The notes under the pieces were generated by a model. It was given only the letters and a program-made list of their open reading frames with translations, searched no databases and was not told the origin of the DNA. From a virus, in the IMG/VR virus record IMGVR_UViG_3300009620_000037, positions 1-27,383 of that record: DNA of 27,383 nt. The stretch is one strand, 5' to 3'. The position numbers were made by a program, and so were the translations under genes. Positions 21,401 through 27,383 of the stretch are shown piece after piece (the stretch's first letter is position 1; every line of letters begins with the position of its first letter).

Positions 21401-22028
21401 GCGCGGTGCCTAACCCGAGGATCTCGCCCTCGGTCAGTCCGATCTGCGCGCCCGCGCCAGCAATCCGCAGCCCGAACTCGACGATCTCGGCTTCGGTCGT
21501 CGCGAAGTTATTGCCCAGGCCGACGACCGTCGATCCGAGCTTGTCGAAATCATCCTGCGCCATCCCGGTAATGTTCGCGAGCCGCGCCAGTGACGTCGCC
21601 GCCTCTTCGGCGCTCAGGTTCGTCGCGACCCCGAGCTGCGCCATTGTTTTTGTAAAGTCGAGAATGTTTTCGGTCTTGATCCCGAGCTGCCCGGCGGCCT
21701 CGCCGATGTTGTTGAGCTGATTCACCGACACCGGGATTTCGAGCGCCAGGGCGCGGAACCCTTTGGCAAGGTTTTGAAACTCGGCCTCGGTCGCGTCGAC
21801 CGTTTTGCGAACACCAGCGAACGAACTCTCGAAGTCGATCGCCGCCTTCACCGCCAGGCCGCCCATTGCCGCCAGCGGCAGCGAGATCCCGCGCGTGAGC
21901 GATGCGCCCGCCGTCTGCGCCTTCGCGCCAAATTGGCGCAATTGCTTGCCCGCATTATTCAAGCCGGGCGACATCGTATCTTTGAGCCGGAGCACCGCTT
22001 CGAGCACGCCGACGTTGACAGTCGCCAT
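18417..22028 (-). CDS. Tape measure protein
   Basis: A 1203-residue protein, the longest in the window. The N-terminal 350 residues match the PhageMin_Tail/TIGR01760 type (SLPLAAMGGLAVKAAIDFES, then FAGVRKTVDATEAEF, then LARLANITGM and SSVGIGAEAGGTAI). A hydrophobic zone lies around residues 400-500. A Gly/Ala-rich membrane-like stretch is at about 838-913. By the usual rule of about 0.15 nm per residue the tail would be near 180 nm. It is made just after the chaperones (TAATG junction) that coat it during assembly. No peptidoglycan-hydrolase domain is visible. Confidence 0.93.
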   Translation of the reverse strand: MATVNVGVLEAVLRLKDTMSPGLNNAGKQLRQFGAKAQTAGASLTRGISLPLAAMGGLAVKAAIDFESSFAGVRKTVDATEAEFQNLAKGFRALALEIPVSVNQLNNIGEAAGQLGIKTENILDFTKTMAQLGVATNLSAEEAATSLARLANITGMAQDDFDKLGSTVVGLGNNFATTEAEIVEFGLRIAGAGAQIGLTEGEILGLGTALSSVGIGAEAGGTAISKVMIQIASAVSTGGAELDQFAEIASRTGRVAREDFAQAFEVDAAGAIVTFIEGLGTLDDAGINTFAVLEDLGMSEIRVRDAMLRASGAGDLLREAVEEGNTAWTANLALTKEAAERFKTTASRLTLLKNKLVDVGIELGVALLPMFERLVDMADAAIPKVRALVQGFAALPTPMQNAAIGAGVFVAALGPMLFVTGAVSHAFGTLLPLLGVLKRVLVGVGGGAIVKFGSRLARIATSAAGLRGVLVTLGRVVVGFSNPVSLAATAVALLVGSTETGRRVMYQLGRVIKNVALLSIRPLISEAVALWGALKTLGAWVGDKLTPIFRFFGEIFGWVADRLEDLADFLSLTKTKTEEFTPAINTLTTATRQVDTSLRAVATSAPNAGAGLETFGTRAGTASTAADDLATKLDELRDGILDSALAGDVANLTTVFEGLGDEQLANTENAKRLVDQIQALIDRGGKVSDAMRAYATSADLAADAAARAAEKTRAFNGKVQSAITTITDGNLDDELHVWETALSEVQIAGELTYNEVMRLGAEAVTLRQRGAQLSPQLEEVARQHEYWLAMINATKLGGITQDVKLLNAQLVVQPSLFQQLRTAWSAVPGMITKTIMQGGDAVRAVGSHFGGLIGTHLEGKLVGALTGKVGAAIGAAFGPIGAMAGQLIGKGISAAVSAGMKGLRKLGGAIKGLFGRSTEDNIRIMGERMGFQFGSSMQRAIAATSTEIGHDYTAFLLHLSEITRSQGLHMSEDYQLVARTARDLWSMVEQGHITSGEAAEAIGPILEDLAAGFATASDSGQIQFYELIQVAHKMGMSLEDLRALVGSLADDALAAQLSSAIIDVNGNIVDLGASIRDLPDTINIKTQIEWDVDNLPWDNIHDEMQHIFDDIVGEGSGETGDHAQGFQHGTGGRFVDFGGGRGTLVRLHGREAVVPEGQSAPGVAALAHEIRALRADLEVERTFQSQLVPKMLAAAIAQSGATN

Positions 22029-22767
22029 TAGGTGTCACCCTCGCGGGCGGCGACCCGTTCCTGGTGCAGCGCGAACACGTTGGCGAGCACTTGATCCATC
22101 AGTGGCGACTCGTCGAGCTTGTCAATCTTTCCGTCGGCCTGCGTGTAGGCCCGCAGCGCGTTCGCATAGGCGCGCAGTTCGAGGATCTGGATCGCGGTGT
22201 CCTGCGGATCGTCGAGCCATAATTTTTCGGCGACCGTCGGCAGGCAATGGAACTCTTCGCACAACCGCGACACCATCCAGACGCGCAGCAGCTCGGGATC
22301 GGCGCTCGCCGACTCGCTGTCGGATAGCAGTCGGTGAAACGCCTTCAGCCGTTTTTTCGTGCAGCCGCATCGCTTGTCGCATCCTCTGCCGTCACCGCGA
22401 CCCGACTGAGCCGCAGGATCTCGCGGAATAACAGATCCGACGTCTCGGGTTCGAGGTCGTCGATCTGCTCGGGTGTCACGTCCTCGGCTGCCGTCCACGA
22501 GACGATGCCCTCGACGAGTACCGTCGCTTGGTCGTAACTCTGCGACGGGTCGCGCTCGACCGCCTCGCGCACTTCGCGCTCGCCTCCGAGATCCTGAATG
22601 GCCGCGAACGCTTTGGCCCCGCCGATCCGCTCGACCAGCGACGCGGCACGCGTGATCACGGCTTCCTGGCACCGCGCTTTCGCCCGGCCCGACAGTTGCC
22701 GGATCGTGACCGTGTACGCCGGATCGGTCGGCGTCTGGATCTCTTTCGTGATTCGCGATGCGAACAT
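22028..22767 (-). CDS. Tail assembly chaperone, -1 frameshift fusion (gpGT-like)
   Basis: Reading the upstream chaperone to A AAA AAC and slipping back one base gives a fusion of about 246 residues. It comprises about 139 residues of the first frame, then about 107 residues beginning RLKAFHRLLSD, including EFHCLPTVAEKLW and an amphipathic C-terminal helix, ending at the tape measure start. This is the lambda G-GT arrangement, conserved in many siphophages, in which a low fraction of ribosomes frameshift. The T domain binds the tail tube protein and the G domain the tape measure. Confidence 0.8.
22345..22767 (-). CDS. Tail assembly chaperone (gpG-like)
   Basis: A 140-residue protein from ATG 22767. 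AAGGGGG lies just upstream, better than the GTG at 22803. It starts MFASRITKE and is mainly helical and acidic (IQDLGGEREVREAVERDPSQ, then TPEQIDDLEPETSDLLFREIL). Its position directly before the tape measure identifies it more than its sequence does. Its stop TGA lies three bases after the slippery heptamer. Confidence 0.8.
   Translation of the reverse strand: MFASRITKEIQTPTDPAYTVTIRQLSGRAKARCQEAVITRAASLVERIGGAKAFAAIQDLGGEREVREAVERDPSQSYDQATVLVEGIVSWTAAEDVTPEQIDDLEPETSDLLFREILRLSRVAVTAEDATSDAAARKNG
22351..22357 (-). promoter_or_regulatory. Slippery heptamer A AAA AAC
   Basis: Read on the minus strand in the frame of the upstream gene: CGA AAA AAC GGC TGA. A AAA AAC is the classic X XXY YYZ -1 frameshift site. 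Downstream, CCGACT (22334-22329) pairs with AGTCGG (22314-22309), a possible stimulating stem starting about 17 bases after the site. Confidence 0.82.
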
Positions 22768-22785
22768 CTCGCCCCCTTGGTACAG

Positions 22786-22827
22786 GACGCCAGGCGAGGC
22801 CACACTCTGCGGCGAGCGCCTGGCGTC
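22786..22827 (-). promoter_or_regulatory. Strong hairpin between tail tube and chaperone genes
   Basis: Perfect 11-bp arms, GACGCCAGGCG at 22786-22796 and its complement CGCCTGGCGTC at 22817-22827, with a 20-base loop. It lies in the 72-base gap between the second tail tube gene and the chaperone. No T-run follows, so it is more likely an attenuator, mRNA stabiliser or processing site than a simple terminator. Confidence 0.6.
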
Positions 22828-22839
22828 GTGTGAAACGAT

Positions 22840-23259
22840 CTACGCCTCTGTTACGGTGCCCGTCGGTACGAGCGTTACCTCGAACGCGGTTAGCTCGTTG
22901 CGTGTCGCGGTTCGGGTGTACTTGCTGATGATCGCCTCGAAGCTCGTCGTCTTACTGCCGCCCCAGGTGATCGTGACCGTGCGCGTGCTGTCGCTCGGGC
23001 CGTCTGCTACGTCGTTGAACACGGCATCTGGACCCGTACTCCCCTGATCGTCGAAGAGACCCCCGAGTACTAGATCGCTCGCCTTGCGTACGCCGGTCGC
23101 CAACTGCTCGAACCAGGCATCGCCGAACGAGTGCGACTCAGTCAAGATCGCCTCGACTTCGACCGCGTTGATCGACGTAATGTACGAGGTCATCGTCACG
23201 GCCGATCCCGATGAATTGTCCACCGCCACGATCAAACTGTTACTACCGTATTTCGCCAT
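22840..23259 (-). CDS. Second tail tube-like protein
   Basis: A 139-residue protein homologous to the tail tube protein two genes upstream. Both start MAKYG, both have GD(S/A)W-x-EQ-x-ATGVR followed by a Phe-Asp-Asp or Tyr-Asp-Asp turn, and both have YTRTATR(D/N)ELT near the tube core end. This copy lacks the C-terminal extension of the other. AAGGGG precedes ATG 23259. A minor tube subunit, a tail-terminator-like cap or a tail-tip ring are all possible roles. Confidence 0.8.
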   Translation of the reverse strand: MAKYGSNSLIVAVDNSSGSAVTMTSYITSINAVEVEAILTESHSFGDAWFEQLATGVRKASDLVLGGLFDDQGSTGPDAVFNDVADGPSDSTRTVTITWGGSKTTSFEAIISKYTRTATRNELTAFEVTLVPTGTVTEA

Positions 23260-23262
23260 CGT

Positions 23263-23520
23263 TCAGCCCCTTGTCGAATGTCGCGAGGCGACCGAGGCAC
23301 CGGCAGAGCCGGGGCGAGCGGGCGCGCGTCGGCGCGAGTGGTCTGCCGTTTTGGGCGGCACCGGAACCGCCCACCGTTCGAGCTTGCGGCGCACGCCGAC
23401 CGTCAGTCGGAGCAACGTGCGCGCCTCGGCGACGTCCTGCTCGGCCGTCGCCTCGTATAGTCGCAGCCGCGCGAAGCGTTCCAACTCGCGCGCCGCATGT
23501 TGATAGCGTCCAAGGTCCAT
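23263..23520 (-). CDS. Small helical protein
   Basis: An 85-residue protein starting at ATG 23520, one base into the upstream stop (TAATG). Residues 5-55 are an Arg/Glu-rich amphipathic helix (RYQHAARELERFARLRLYEA, then DVAEARTLLRL). The C-terminus is basic and Pro/Ser-rich. It lies between the two tail tube homologues. Function unknown; an assembly role is plausible by place. Confidence 0.62.
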   Translation of the reverse strand: MDLGRYQHAARELERFARLRLYEATAEQDVAEARTLLRLTVGVRRKLERWAVPVPPKTADHSRRRAPARPGSAGASVASRHSTRG

Positions 23521-24239
23521 TAGCCTCGCGCAAAGCCCACCATGAACGTGAACTCCGGCGACGTCCCGCCGTGCGTCCAACTGGCCAGCGTGTATGTGTT
23601 CACCGTGCCAGAGACGGTTTTCCGCTCGGCCGTCACGTCGGTCGCCTGTGTGAAACTGATTAAGTCGGCGTACGTGCTGTTATCGGCTGAGTGGCGAATT
23701 TTCGCGTCGAGCGTCGGCGATGTTCCAGATTTAACCGTCACCTGGAGATACGCCGCGCCACCATTCGAGCTTGACGCGCCGAAATTCGTCGCAGCGCCGG
23801 TCCCGCTCGCCGACTCGGAGCCGAGCGCGTGGAGGATCTGCCCGTTGTCCTTCTGCCCGGTCACGGTCCAACTTGCCGACGCCTTCGTCAGCTCGTCGCG
23901 CGTCGCGGTGCGCGTATACGTGCCGCCGAATGCGCCCGTGTGCCCGACCATCGCCTTATGGATCGTGTTTCCTTCGTAGGCGTAACAGACCACGCGCGAC
24001 GTGGCCTCGTTGCCGCTGAGCGCCGCGTTGACCGAGTCGCTGGCATCGTCGTAGAAGCCGTCGGCGGTCAGCTCGGCAGACCGCACGCCGGTCGCCGTCT
24101 GCTCGGCCCAACTGTCGCCGAGGCCGGTTGTCTCTTCCATTTCTGCCGACGTGCTATCCGCGAGCGACGTCGAGACGCCGGTCAGGTTGTAGCCGTCGAC
24201 CAGAAAAAACCCGACATCCTTCGCGCCATACTTCGCCAT
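23520..24239 (-). CDS. Major tail tube protein
   Basis: A 239-residue beta-rich protein, starting MAKYG with a TAATG junction. Residues 1-130 form the tube fold shared with the downstream homologue, including GDSWAEQTATGVR and YTRTATRDELT. Residues 140-239 form an added domain (AAYLQVTVKSG, KIRHSADNSTYADLISF, then a beta-strand-rich end), resembling the Ig-like or carbohydrate-binding decorations found on siphophage tube proteins. Rings of this protein form the tail tube. Confidence 0.84.
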   Translation of the reverse strand: MAKYGAKDVGFFLVDGYNLTGVSTSLADSTSAEMEETTGLGDSWAEQTATGVRSAELTADGFYDDASDSVNAALSGNEATSRVVCYAYEGNTIHKAMVGHTGAFGGTYTRTATRDELTKASASWTVTGQKDNGQILHALGSESASGTGAATNFGASSSNGGAAYLQVTVKSGTSPTLDAKIRHSADNSTYADLISFTQATDVTAERKTVSGTVNTYTLASWTHGGTSPEFTFMVGFARG

Positions 24240-24430
24240 TAGTCGCCCCCCCTACGTGCACGCGACCGCCCGCCCGTGGCTTCGCTCTTCGGGATAATCA
24301 ACTTTTGCTTCGAGAGCCAGCCGATCGACTTGTCGGGCACCTGGTCGCACGTCTCACCCTCGGCGGCCAGCACGTCGCCCTCGCGATTCGTCAGGCGCGT
24401 CGTTGCGATGTAGTCTTTCCCTTTTGGCAT
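24239..24430 (-). CDS. Small head-tail region protein
   Basis: A 63-residue protein from ATG 24430, with GAGGTGAT about six bases upstream. It has the pattern DYIATTRLTNREGDVLAAEGE followed by a short helix and a basic tail. It is reminiscent of the other small protein after the capsid gene (lysine/arginine-poor strand, then a Gly-Glu turn). Function unknown. Confidence 0.65.
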   Translation of the reverse strand: MPKGKDYIATTRLTNREGDVLAAEGETCDQVPDKSIGWLSKQKLIIPKSEATGGRSRARRGGD

Positions 24431-24435
24431 TCTGA

Positions 24436-24654
24436 TCACCTCGTCGCGCGTTCGAGATCGCGCTCGGCCTCGTGCTGAAGTCGTGTCTCGCGCCGCCGTT
24501 TCGATCGCGGGTTCGTCGTGCTCACTCCCGCGCGGACAACCTCGGCCCCGCACACGCCGCAGACCTCGGATCGCACTTCGCCGAACCCGCACGACTCGAC
24601 GCGCGACTCAGCCGACGCGCCGCACCGACGGCACGATCGATCGCGGTCGCTCAT
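24436..24654 (-). CDS. Small zinc-ribbon protein
   Basis: A 72-residue protein from ATG 24654, coupled by ATGA. CRRC at residues 8-11 and CGVC about 20 residues later, with a single Cys between, form a zinc ribbon. A basic helix follows (SKRRRETRLQHEAERDLERA). It is unusual within a morphogenesis module, and its role is unknown. Confidence 0.65.
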   Translation of the reverse strand: MSDRDRSCRRCGASAESRVESCGFGEVRSEVCGVCGAEVVRAGVSTTNPRSKRRRETRLQHEAERDLERATR

Positions 24655-25073
24655 ATCCGCTTCACCTGGAGATCCTGCGCGAGCCGTTTGAGCATTCGAC
24701 CGGATTGCCGGTGCGCCGTGTTGTACAGCCACTTACGCTCGCCGTCGTCGTGCCTGTAGTGGGCGTAATGCTGAATGAATACGTACGGGATCTCGTCGGG
24801 TGCGCCGCCGAATCCATACTTCGCGACAAAGTCGTCGCCGAGCTGGAACCCGTCGCCCGCGATAGCAGAGCGGGCCAGGTCGCCAGAATCCCACGGCGTG
24901 CGCTCCTGCGCGAGTCCCTTCTGGTACTCGGCCTCGTCGCCCAGTGCGGCTTTTGCCTGGCCGGGTATCCGACGCATCTGGCGTTCGAGCGCCTCGCGCA
25001 GATCGCGCTGGCCGCGTAGTTTAAAATTCGCGCTTTTGGCCGCCGTCGCGTCGATCGGTTTGCGGATGCCCAT
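24651..25073 (-). CDS. HK97 gp10-like neck/tail completion protein
   Basis: A 140-residue protein. A basic N-terminal helix (ATAAKSANFKLRGQRDLREA) leads to AERTP-type sequence ERTPWDSGDLARS, then strands AKYGFGG, YVFIQHYAHYRH and a terminal helix ending in KWLYNTAHR. The -TP-x-x-(S/T)G-L- element and the HYAHY strand are typical of the HK97 gp10 family, which sits at the head-tail joint. It lies three bases after the DUF3168 gene. Confidence 0.75.
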   Translation of the reverse strand: MGIRKPIDATAAKSANFKLRGQRDLREALERQMRRIPGQAKAALGDEAEYQKGLAQERTPWDSGDLARSAIAGDGFQLGDDFVAKYGFGGAPDEIPYVFIQHYAHYRHDDGERKWLYNTAHRQSGRMLKRLAQDLQVKRI

Positions 25074-25076
25074 CGC

Positions 25077-25490
25077 CTAATCCTCGGCCACCGTGTAGAC
25101 GAAGTCGGCCGCGATGTGCTTGGTCTTGATGCCGTTGATCAGCTCGTCGGGCAGCGACGTCGATCCCTCGTGCAGTACTTGGATCGCCGTGTGGTTCGTC
25201 AGGCTCGGCGTTGTGCCGCGAATCAAGTCGACGGCCTTGTTAATCACTTGCTGCGCTTCCTGGTTCCCGGCGTACTGCGAGAAACAGTGCACTCGCACCC
25301 GGCACCGTTTGAAGATCTGCCCGAACGTGCCCTCGGTGTCATCCTCGCGCACCGTGTACCACGCGAACGGATAGCTGACACTCTGCGGCGGGTCGTCATA
25401 CACGCCGCCCGAGGCCAGCGTCGTAAACGCCGACACGTTTAACGCGGTATAGACCGCCTCGCCGATCGGTTCGAGGGCTGAGCGTGGCAT
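25077..25490 (-). CDS. DUF3168 tail completion/terminator protein
   Basis: A 137-residue protein starting at ATG 25490, which overlaps the upstream TGA (ATGA); a TTG at 25508 is less likely. Residues 8-35 read AVYTALNVSAFTTLASGGVYDD, then SVSYPFAWYTV, strands around CRVRVHCFSQ, the helix AQQVINKAVDLI and a last strand. This is the DUF3168 pattern of the tail terminator at the head-proximal end of the tube. Confidence 0.8.
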   Translation of the reverse strand: MPRSALEPIGEAVYTALNVSAFTTLASGGVYDDPPQSVSYPFAWYTVREDDTEGTFGQIFKRCRVRVHCFSQYAGNQEAQQVINKAVDLIRGTTPSLTNHTAIQVLHEGSTSLPDELINGIKTKHIAADFVYTVAED

Positions 25491-25843
25491 CAGGCCGCCG
25501 CCCCGCAATCTAGCGCCAGCGTTTGCGATGCCCGGTCAGGCCGGATCCCGTGGATCTCCAAATAGGTCGCCCCGGCTCCGCTGGCCCACGACGGCGTCCA
25601 GCTCACGCGCATTTTCGGCGTGACGTCGGATCGGTAGCGCACCGTGACCTCGTACCCGACCTTCGAGGCCGCCGCCTTCGCCGCGATCGACTCGCGACTC
25701 GATAGTGCCCGCACGTCGGCCCACACGGTCGCCAGCGTGCCCCAGGACGCCGATCGCCCGCCTTGGTTATCAACGCTCGTCGTCGCTGTTTGAATCGTCA
25801 CACGCTCGCTGAGCCTCGCCGGGTTGAATGGTCGCCGCGCCAT
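25490..25843 (-). CDS. Head closure protein, SPP1 gp16-like
   Basis: A 117-residue beta-barrel protein. It has RLSERVTIQ at the start, SWGTLATVWADVRALSSRE in the centre, and YEVTVRYRSDVTPKMRVSW with DLEIHGI-like strand TYLEIHGIR near the end. These are the landmarks of the Phage_H_T_join family (SPP1 gp16 / HK97 gp7 role), which seals the connector after packaging. It starts with ATGA coupling to the connector gene. Confidence 0.85.
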   Translation of the reverse strand: MARRPFNPARLSERVTIQTATTSVDNQGGRSASWGTLATVWADVRALSSRESIAAKAAASKVGYEVTVRYRSDVTPKMRVSWTPSWASGAGATYLEIHGIRPDRASQTLALDCGAAA

Positions 25844-26436
25844 CAGCCGATCCCCTGCCCGCCGCGATACGCCGCCACATGCCCGGCGTAGGCGACGTCG
25901 ACCTGCTCGATCCCGGCAATCGGATCGGGCTGCTCGAACCAGTGCGCCACGAGCTGATACAGCGCGAGGCGCAACGGTTGCGGCACACTCGACCCGCTCG
26001 CCCCGTAGCCCGCAACAAACCGCACGACGGCGCTGCTATGCGTTCGCAGATCCGTCGGCCAGTCTTCGTCGTCGTTCAGCGCGATCCGTCCCTGCGCCGT
26101 ATCGACGAGGTATTTCGAGCTGGCGAACGTCGCCGACGTGTCGTCTTCGTCGTAACTCGTGATCGACGTTACCGACGCCAGCGGCAACCGTGGCAGCACG
26201 ATCGCCCGCTCGTCGGGAAACTGATCAAACGTCAGATCCCAGGTGGTCGTGATCAGGCTGCGCCCGGTGTCGGCCTCGACACGCTGCCGCGCCGCCGCGA
26301 TCAGATCGTCAACGAGATCATCCTGCGTCGAATGGTCGACCCGCAAAAACGCCTTCGCCTCGGCGGTCGTGATCGGCTCGGCACTCGGGGCCGATACCTC
26401 GACCAGCTCGTGCCAGATATCCGACCACTCAGCCAC
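25843..26436 (-). CDS. Head-tail connector (phiE125 gp8 / HK97 gp6 group)
   Basis: A 197-residue protein from GTG 26436 (eight-base overlap with the previous gene, GGGG about six bases upstream). It shows the phiE125 gp8 landmarks: EPITTAEAKAFLRVDHSTQDD, a helix ending RVEADTGRSLI, WDLTFDQFP, LPRLPLASVTSI, the YLVDTAQGRI strand, VRFVAGYG and VPQPLRLALYQLVAHWFE. These proteins dock under the portal and form the neck ring. The length agrees with phiE125-type members (about 190), longer than HK97 gp6. Confidence 0.86.
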   Translation of the reverse strand: MAEWSDIWHELVEVSAPSAEPITTAEAKAFLRVDHSTQDDLVDDLIAAARQRVEADTGRSLITTTWDLTFDQFPDERAIVLPRLPLASVTSITSYDEDDTSATFASSKYLVDTAQGRIALNDDEDWPTDLRTHSSAVVRFVAGYGASGSSVPQPLRLALYQLVAHWFEQPDPIAGIEQVDVAYAGHVAAYRGGQGIG

Positions 26437-26644
26437 GCTTACCCCGGCGTCGCGGCTGCGCGCGTGCCGTCGTCGCGACTTCCGGCGCACCGCCGACTGC
26501 CGCCGCTTCGGGCGCACCGTCGACTGCGACCGCTTGATCGCTGTCGATCAATCGCGCCGCGAGTAACGGCTCGCACTCGACGACCTCGCCGGGCCTGGCT
26601 GTCAGATCCGCACCTGCGATCGACGTCAACATTCTTATTTGCAT
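26429..26644 (-). CDS. Small head-region protein
   Basis: A 71-residue protein from ATG 26644, with AGAGAGG about eight bases upstream. MQIRMLTSIAGADLTARPGEVVECEP is followed by a helix (LLAARLIDSDQ) and a long Ala/Gly/Pro-rich low-complexity tail ending in basic residues. Similar small proteins are common just after phage capsid genes; their role is not known to me. Confidence 0.7.
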   Translation of the reverse strand: MQIRMLTSIAGADLTARPGEVVECEPLLAARLIDSDQAVAVDGAPEAAAVGGAPEVATTARAQPRRRGKRG

Positions 26645-26662
26645 CGTGTGTCGCCTCTCTGG

Positions 26663-26700
26663 AAAAAGGCGGCGCAGGCGCACCAGGCACCCGCGCCACC
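26663..26700 (-). terminator. Probable rho-independent terminator after the capsid gene
   Basis: On the minus strand GGTGGCGC (26700-26693) pairs with GCGCCGCC (26675-26668), eight pairs including one G-U, loop 17 bases, followed at once by TTTTT (26667-26663). It follows the capsid stop at 26724 and precedes the next gene. Partial termination here would give excess capsid protein over downstream gene products. Confidence 0.6.
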
Positions 26701-26723
26701 TTGAGCAGTTCAGCACCGCCCGA

Positions 26724-27383
26724 CTAGGCCTGCTGGAGAACCTTGACCGCGTCGGTAAGTACGTTCGCGCCGTCTGTACGAGCACTCGCTATGAAGCCTC
26801 GCTGGCCGTTGGCGGCATACAACTCAGATAAACGTTGCACCGAGATCCCGGCACGGTCTGCGATCCAGTACGCCGATCCGATGTCACCGAATACGATCGA
26901 CTTTTTCGCCGTCGTCGGGACCGGACACCCGTCGCTCGTGTAGACCGGGCGACCGAGTAGCCGGTCGGGTGCCCCAGCCTGGAGGCCTGGCTGCCAAAGG
27001 AACTGCGAGTCGCCGTCGACGAGCTTGCGAACAAGCTGCACCGTGTTGTCGTGCATGATCCACGACGCCCGATCGCGATACTGCCGACCGAGACTGTGAT
27101 ACAGGCTCACTAACTCCAGAGCAGTCACCGCCGCCGCGCCCGCCGCTGTTACCGCCACGGTCGCATCGTAAATGGTGCCCTTCGGTTTTGAGCTGGCATC
27201 GCCGTCGACGAAGGCCGCCTCTTCGAGCACGCCGATCCGTCGGCCGAACTCCTGCGCGAGGTAGCCTTCGAGGTCGTAGGCGTTGTCGTTGAGCAGCTCG
27301 TCGCTGACCTTGACCAACGTCGACGCCTTGTAGGCCGAGAACTGCACAACCCCAAACGCTTCGTCGCTCTCGGTGTGTGCCGC
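26724..27383 (-). CDS. Major capsid protein, HK97 family (C-terminal part)
   Basis: The last 219 residues of the capsid subunit; the start lies beyond the right edge (a GTG at 27347 is internal). Typical elements are KVSDELLNDNAYDLEGYLAQ, FGRRIGVLEEAAFVDGD, then GTIYDATV, a central helix (ALELVSLYHSLG), ASWIMHDNTVQLVRKL, FLWQPGLQAGAPDRLLGRPVY, and the closing FGDIGSAYWIADRAGISV and FIASARTDGANV. This is the Phage_capsid fold of Caudoviricetes. It begins the visible late operon; portal and protease should lie further right. Confidence 0.93.
   Translation of the reverse strand, partial: AAHTESDEAFGVVQFSAYKASTLVKVSDELLNDNAYDLEGYLAQEFGRRIGVLEEAAFVDGDASSKPKGTIYDATVAVTAAGAAAVTALELVSLYHSLGRQYRDRASWIMHDNTVQLVRKLVDGDSQFLWQPGLQAGAPDRLLGRPVYTSDGCPVPTTAKKSIVFGDIGSAYWIADRAGISVQRLSELYAANGQRGFIASARTDGANVLTDAVKVLQQA

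Noticed and set aside
22122-22382. A third open frame over the chaperone frameshift region
   Set aside because: Its sequence is Arg-rich and lacks a ribosome site. The -1 frame is explained by the heptamer and joins the tape measure start exactly.
27149-27355. A separate small gene inside the capsid coding region
   Set aside because: It lies in another frame of the clear HK97-type capsid protein and has shadow composition (Arg/Ser/Thr-rich).

Overview
The window is almost entirely tailed-phage DNA from a GC-rich, temperate-looking siphovirus (Caudoviricetes, HK97-type capsid, long non-contractile tail). Nearly every gene lies on the minus strand, closely packed with ATGA, TGATG or TAATG junctions. 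The one clear plus-strand gene is an XRE-type repressor at 9515-9820. Host: the high GC, the frequent GTG starts, the probable leaderless promoters and a tRNA-Ala(CGC) fragment suggest a GC-rich bacterium. The last protein at the left (8-880) ends in a motif I associate with actinobacterial proteins. Actinobacteria or Chloroflexota are therefore possible, but the sequence alone does not settle this.

Right part, read from 27383 leftward: late structural genes. In order: major capsid protein (cut by the edge), a probable terminator, a small head-region protein, phiE125 gp8-type connector, SPP1 gp16-type head closure, DUF3168 tail completion protein, HK97 gp10-like protein, two small proteins, tail tube protein, a small helical protein, a second tail tube homologue, the tail assembly chaperone pair joined by a -1 frameshift at A AAA AAC, a 1203-residue tape measure, a hub-like tail protein and a repeat-containing tail fibre. 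A DUF7936-like protein, small membrane proteins, a glycoside-hydrolase-like protein and a GH24 lysozyme follow. The series ends with a zinc-ribbon metallophosphoesterase, an HExxH protein and two small proteins (down to 10258).

Middle, 9378-10257: the lysogeny control region. The 437 bp from 9821 to 10257 hold no gene. They hold the 3' half of a tRNA-Ala(CGC) gene bracketed by 23-bp direct repeats, with helically phased GTATGCC and 10-bp repeats, which is the architecture of an attP site for a tyrosine integrase. Phage genes on both sides imply the sequence is in the free (attP) form. No integrase is encoded in the window. Between 9378 and 9514 lies a divergent control region with mirrored operator-like motifs.

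Left part, 9377 down to 1: the early operon. It holds two small HTH proteins (one perhaps an excisionase), zinc-ribbon proteins, a DUF669-like ssDNA-binding protein, a RecB/Cas4-type PD-(D/E)XK exonuclease, two replication-associated proteins, an Hjc-like resolvase, a C5-cytosine and an N4/N6 DNA methyltransferase, a membrane-anchored HNH nuclease, a second HNH protein, an HTH/coiled-coil protein and further small proteins. No polymerase, primase, helicase, terminase or portal is visible; these would lie outside the window if present. The proposed programme is: early genes recombine and modify the DNA, the repressor controls the divergent promoter, and the late operon builds head and tail and then lyses the cell.
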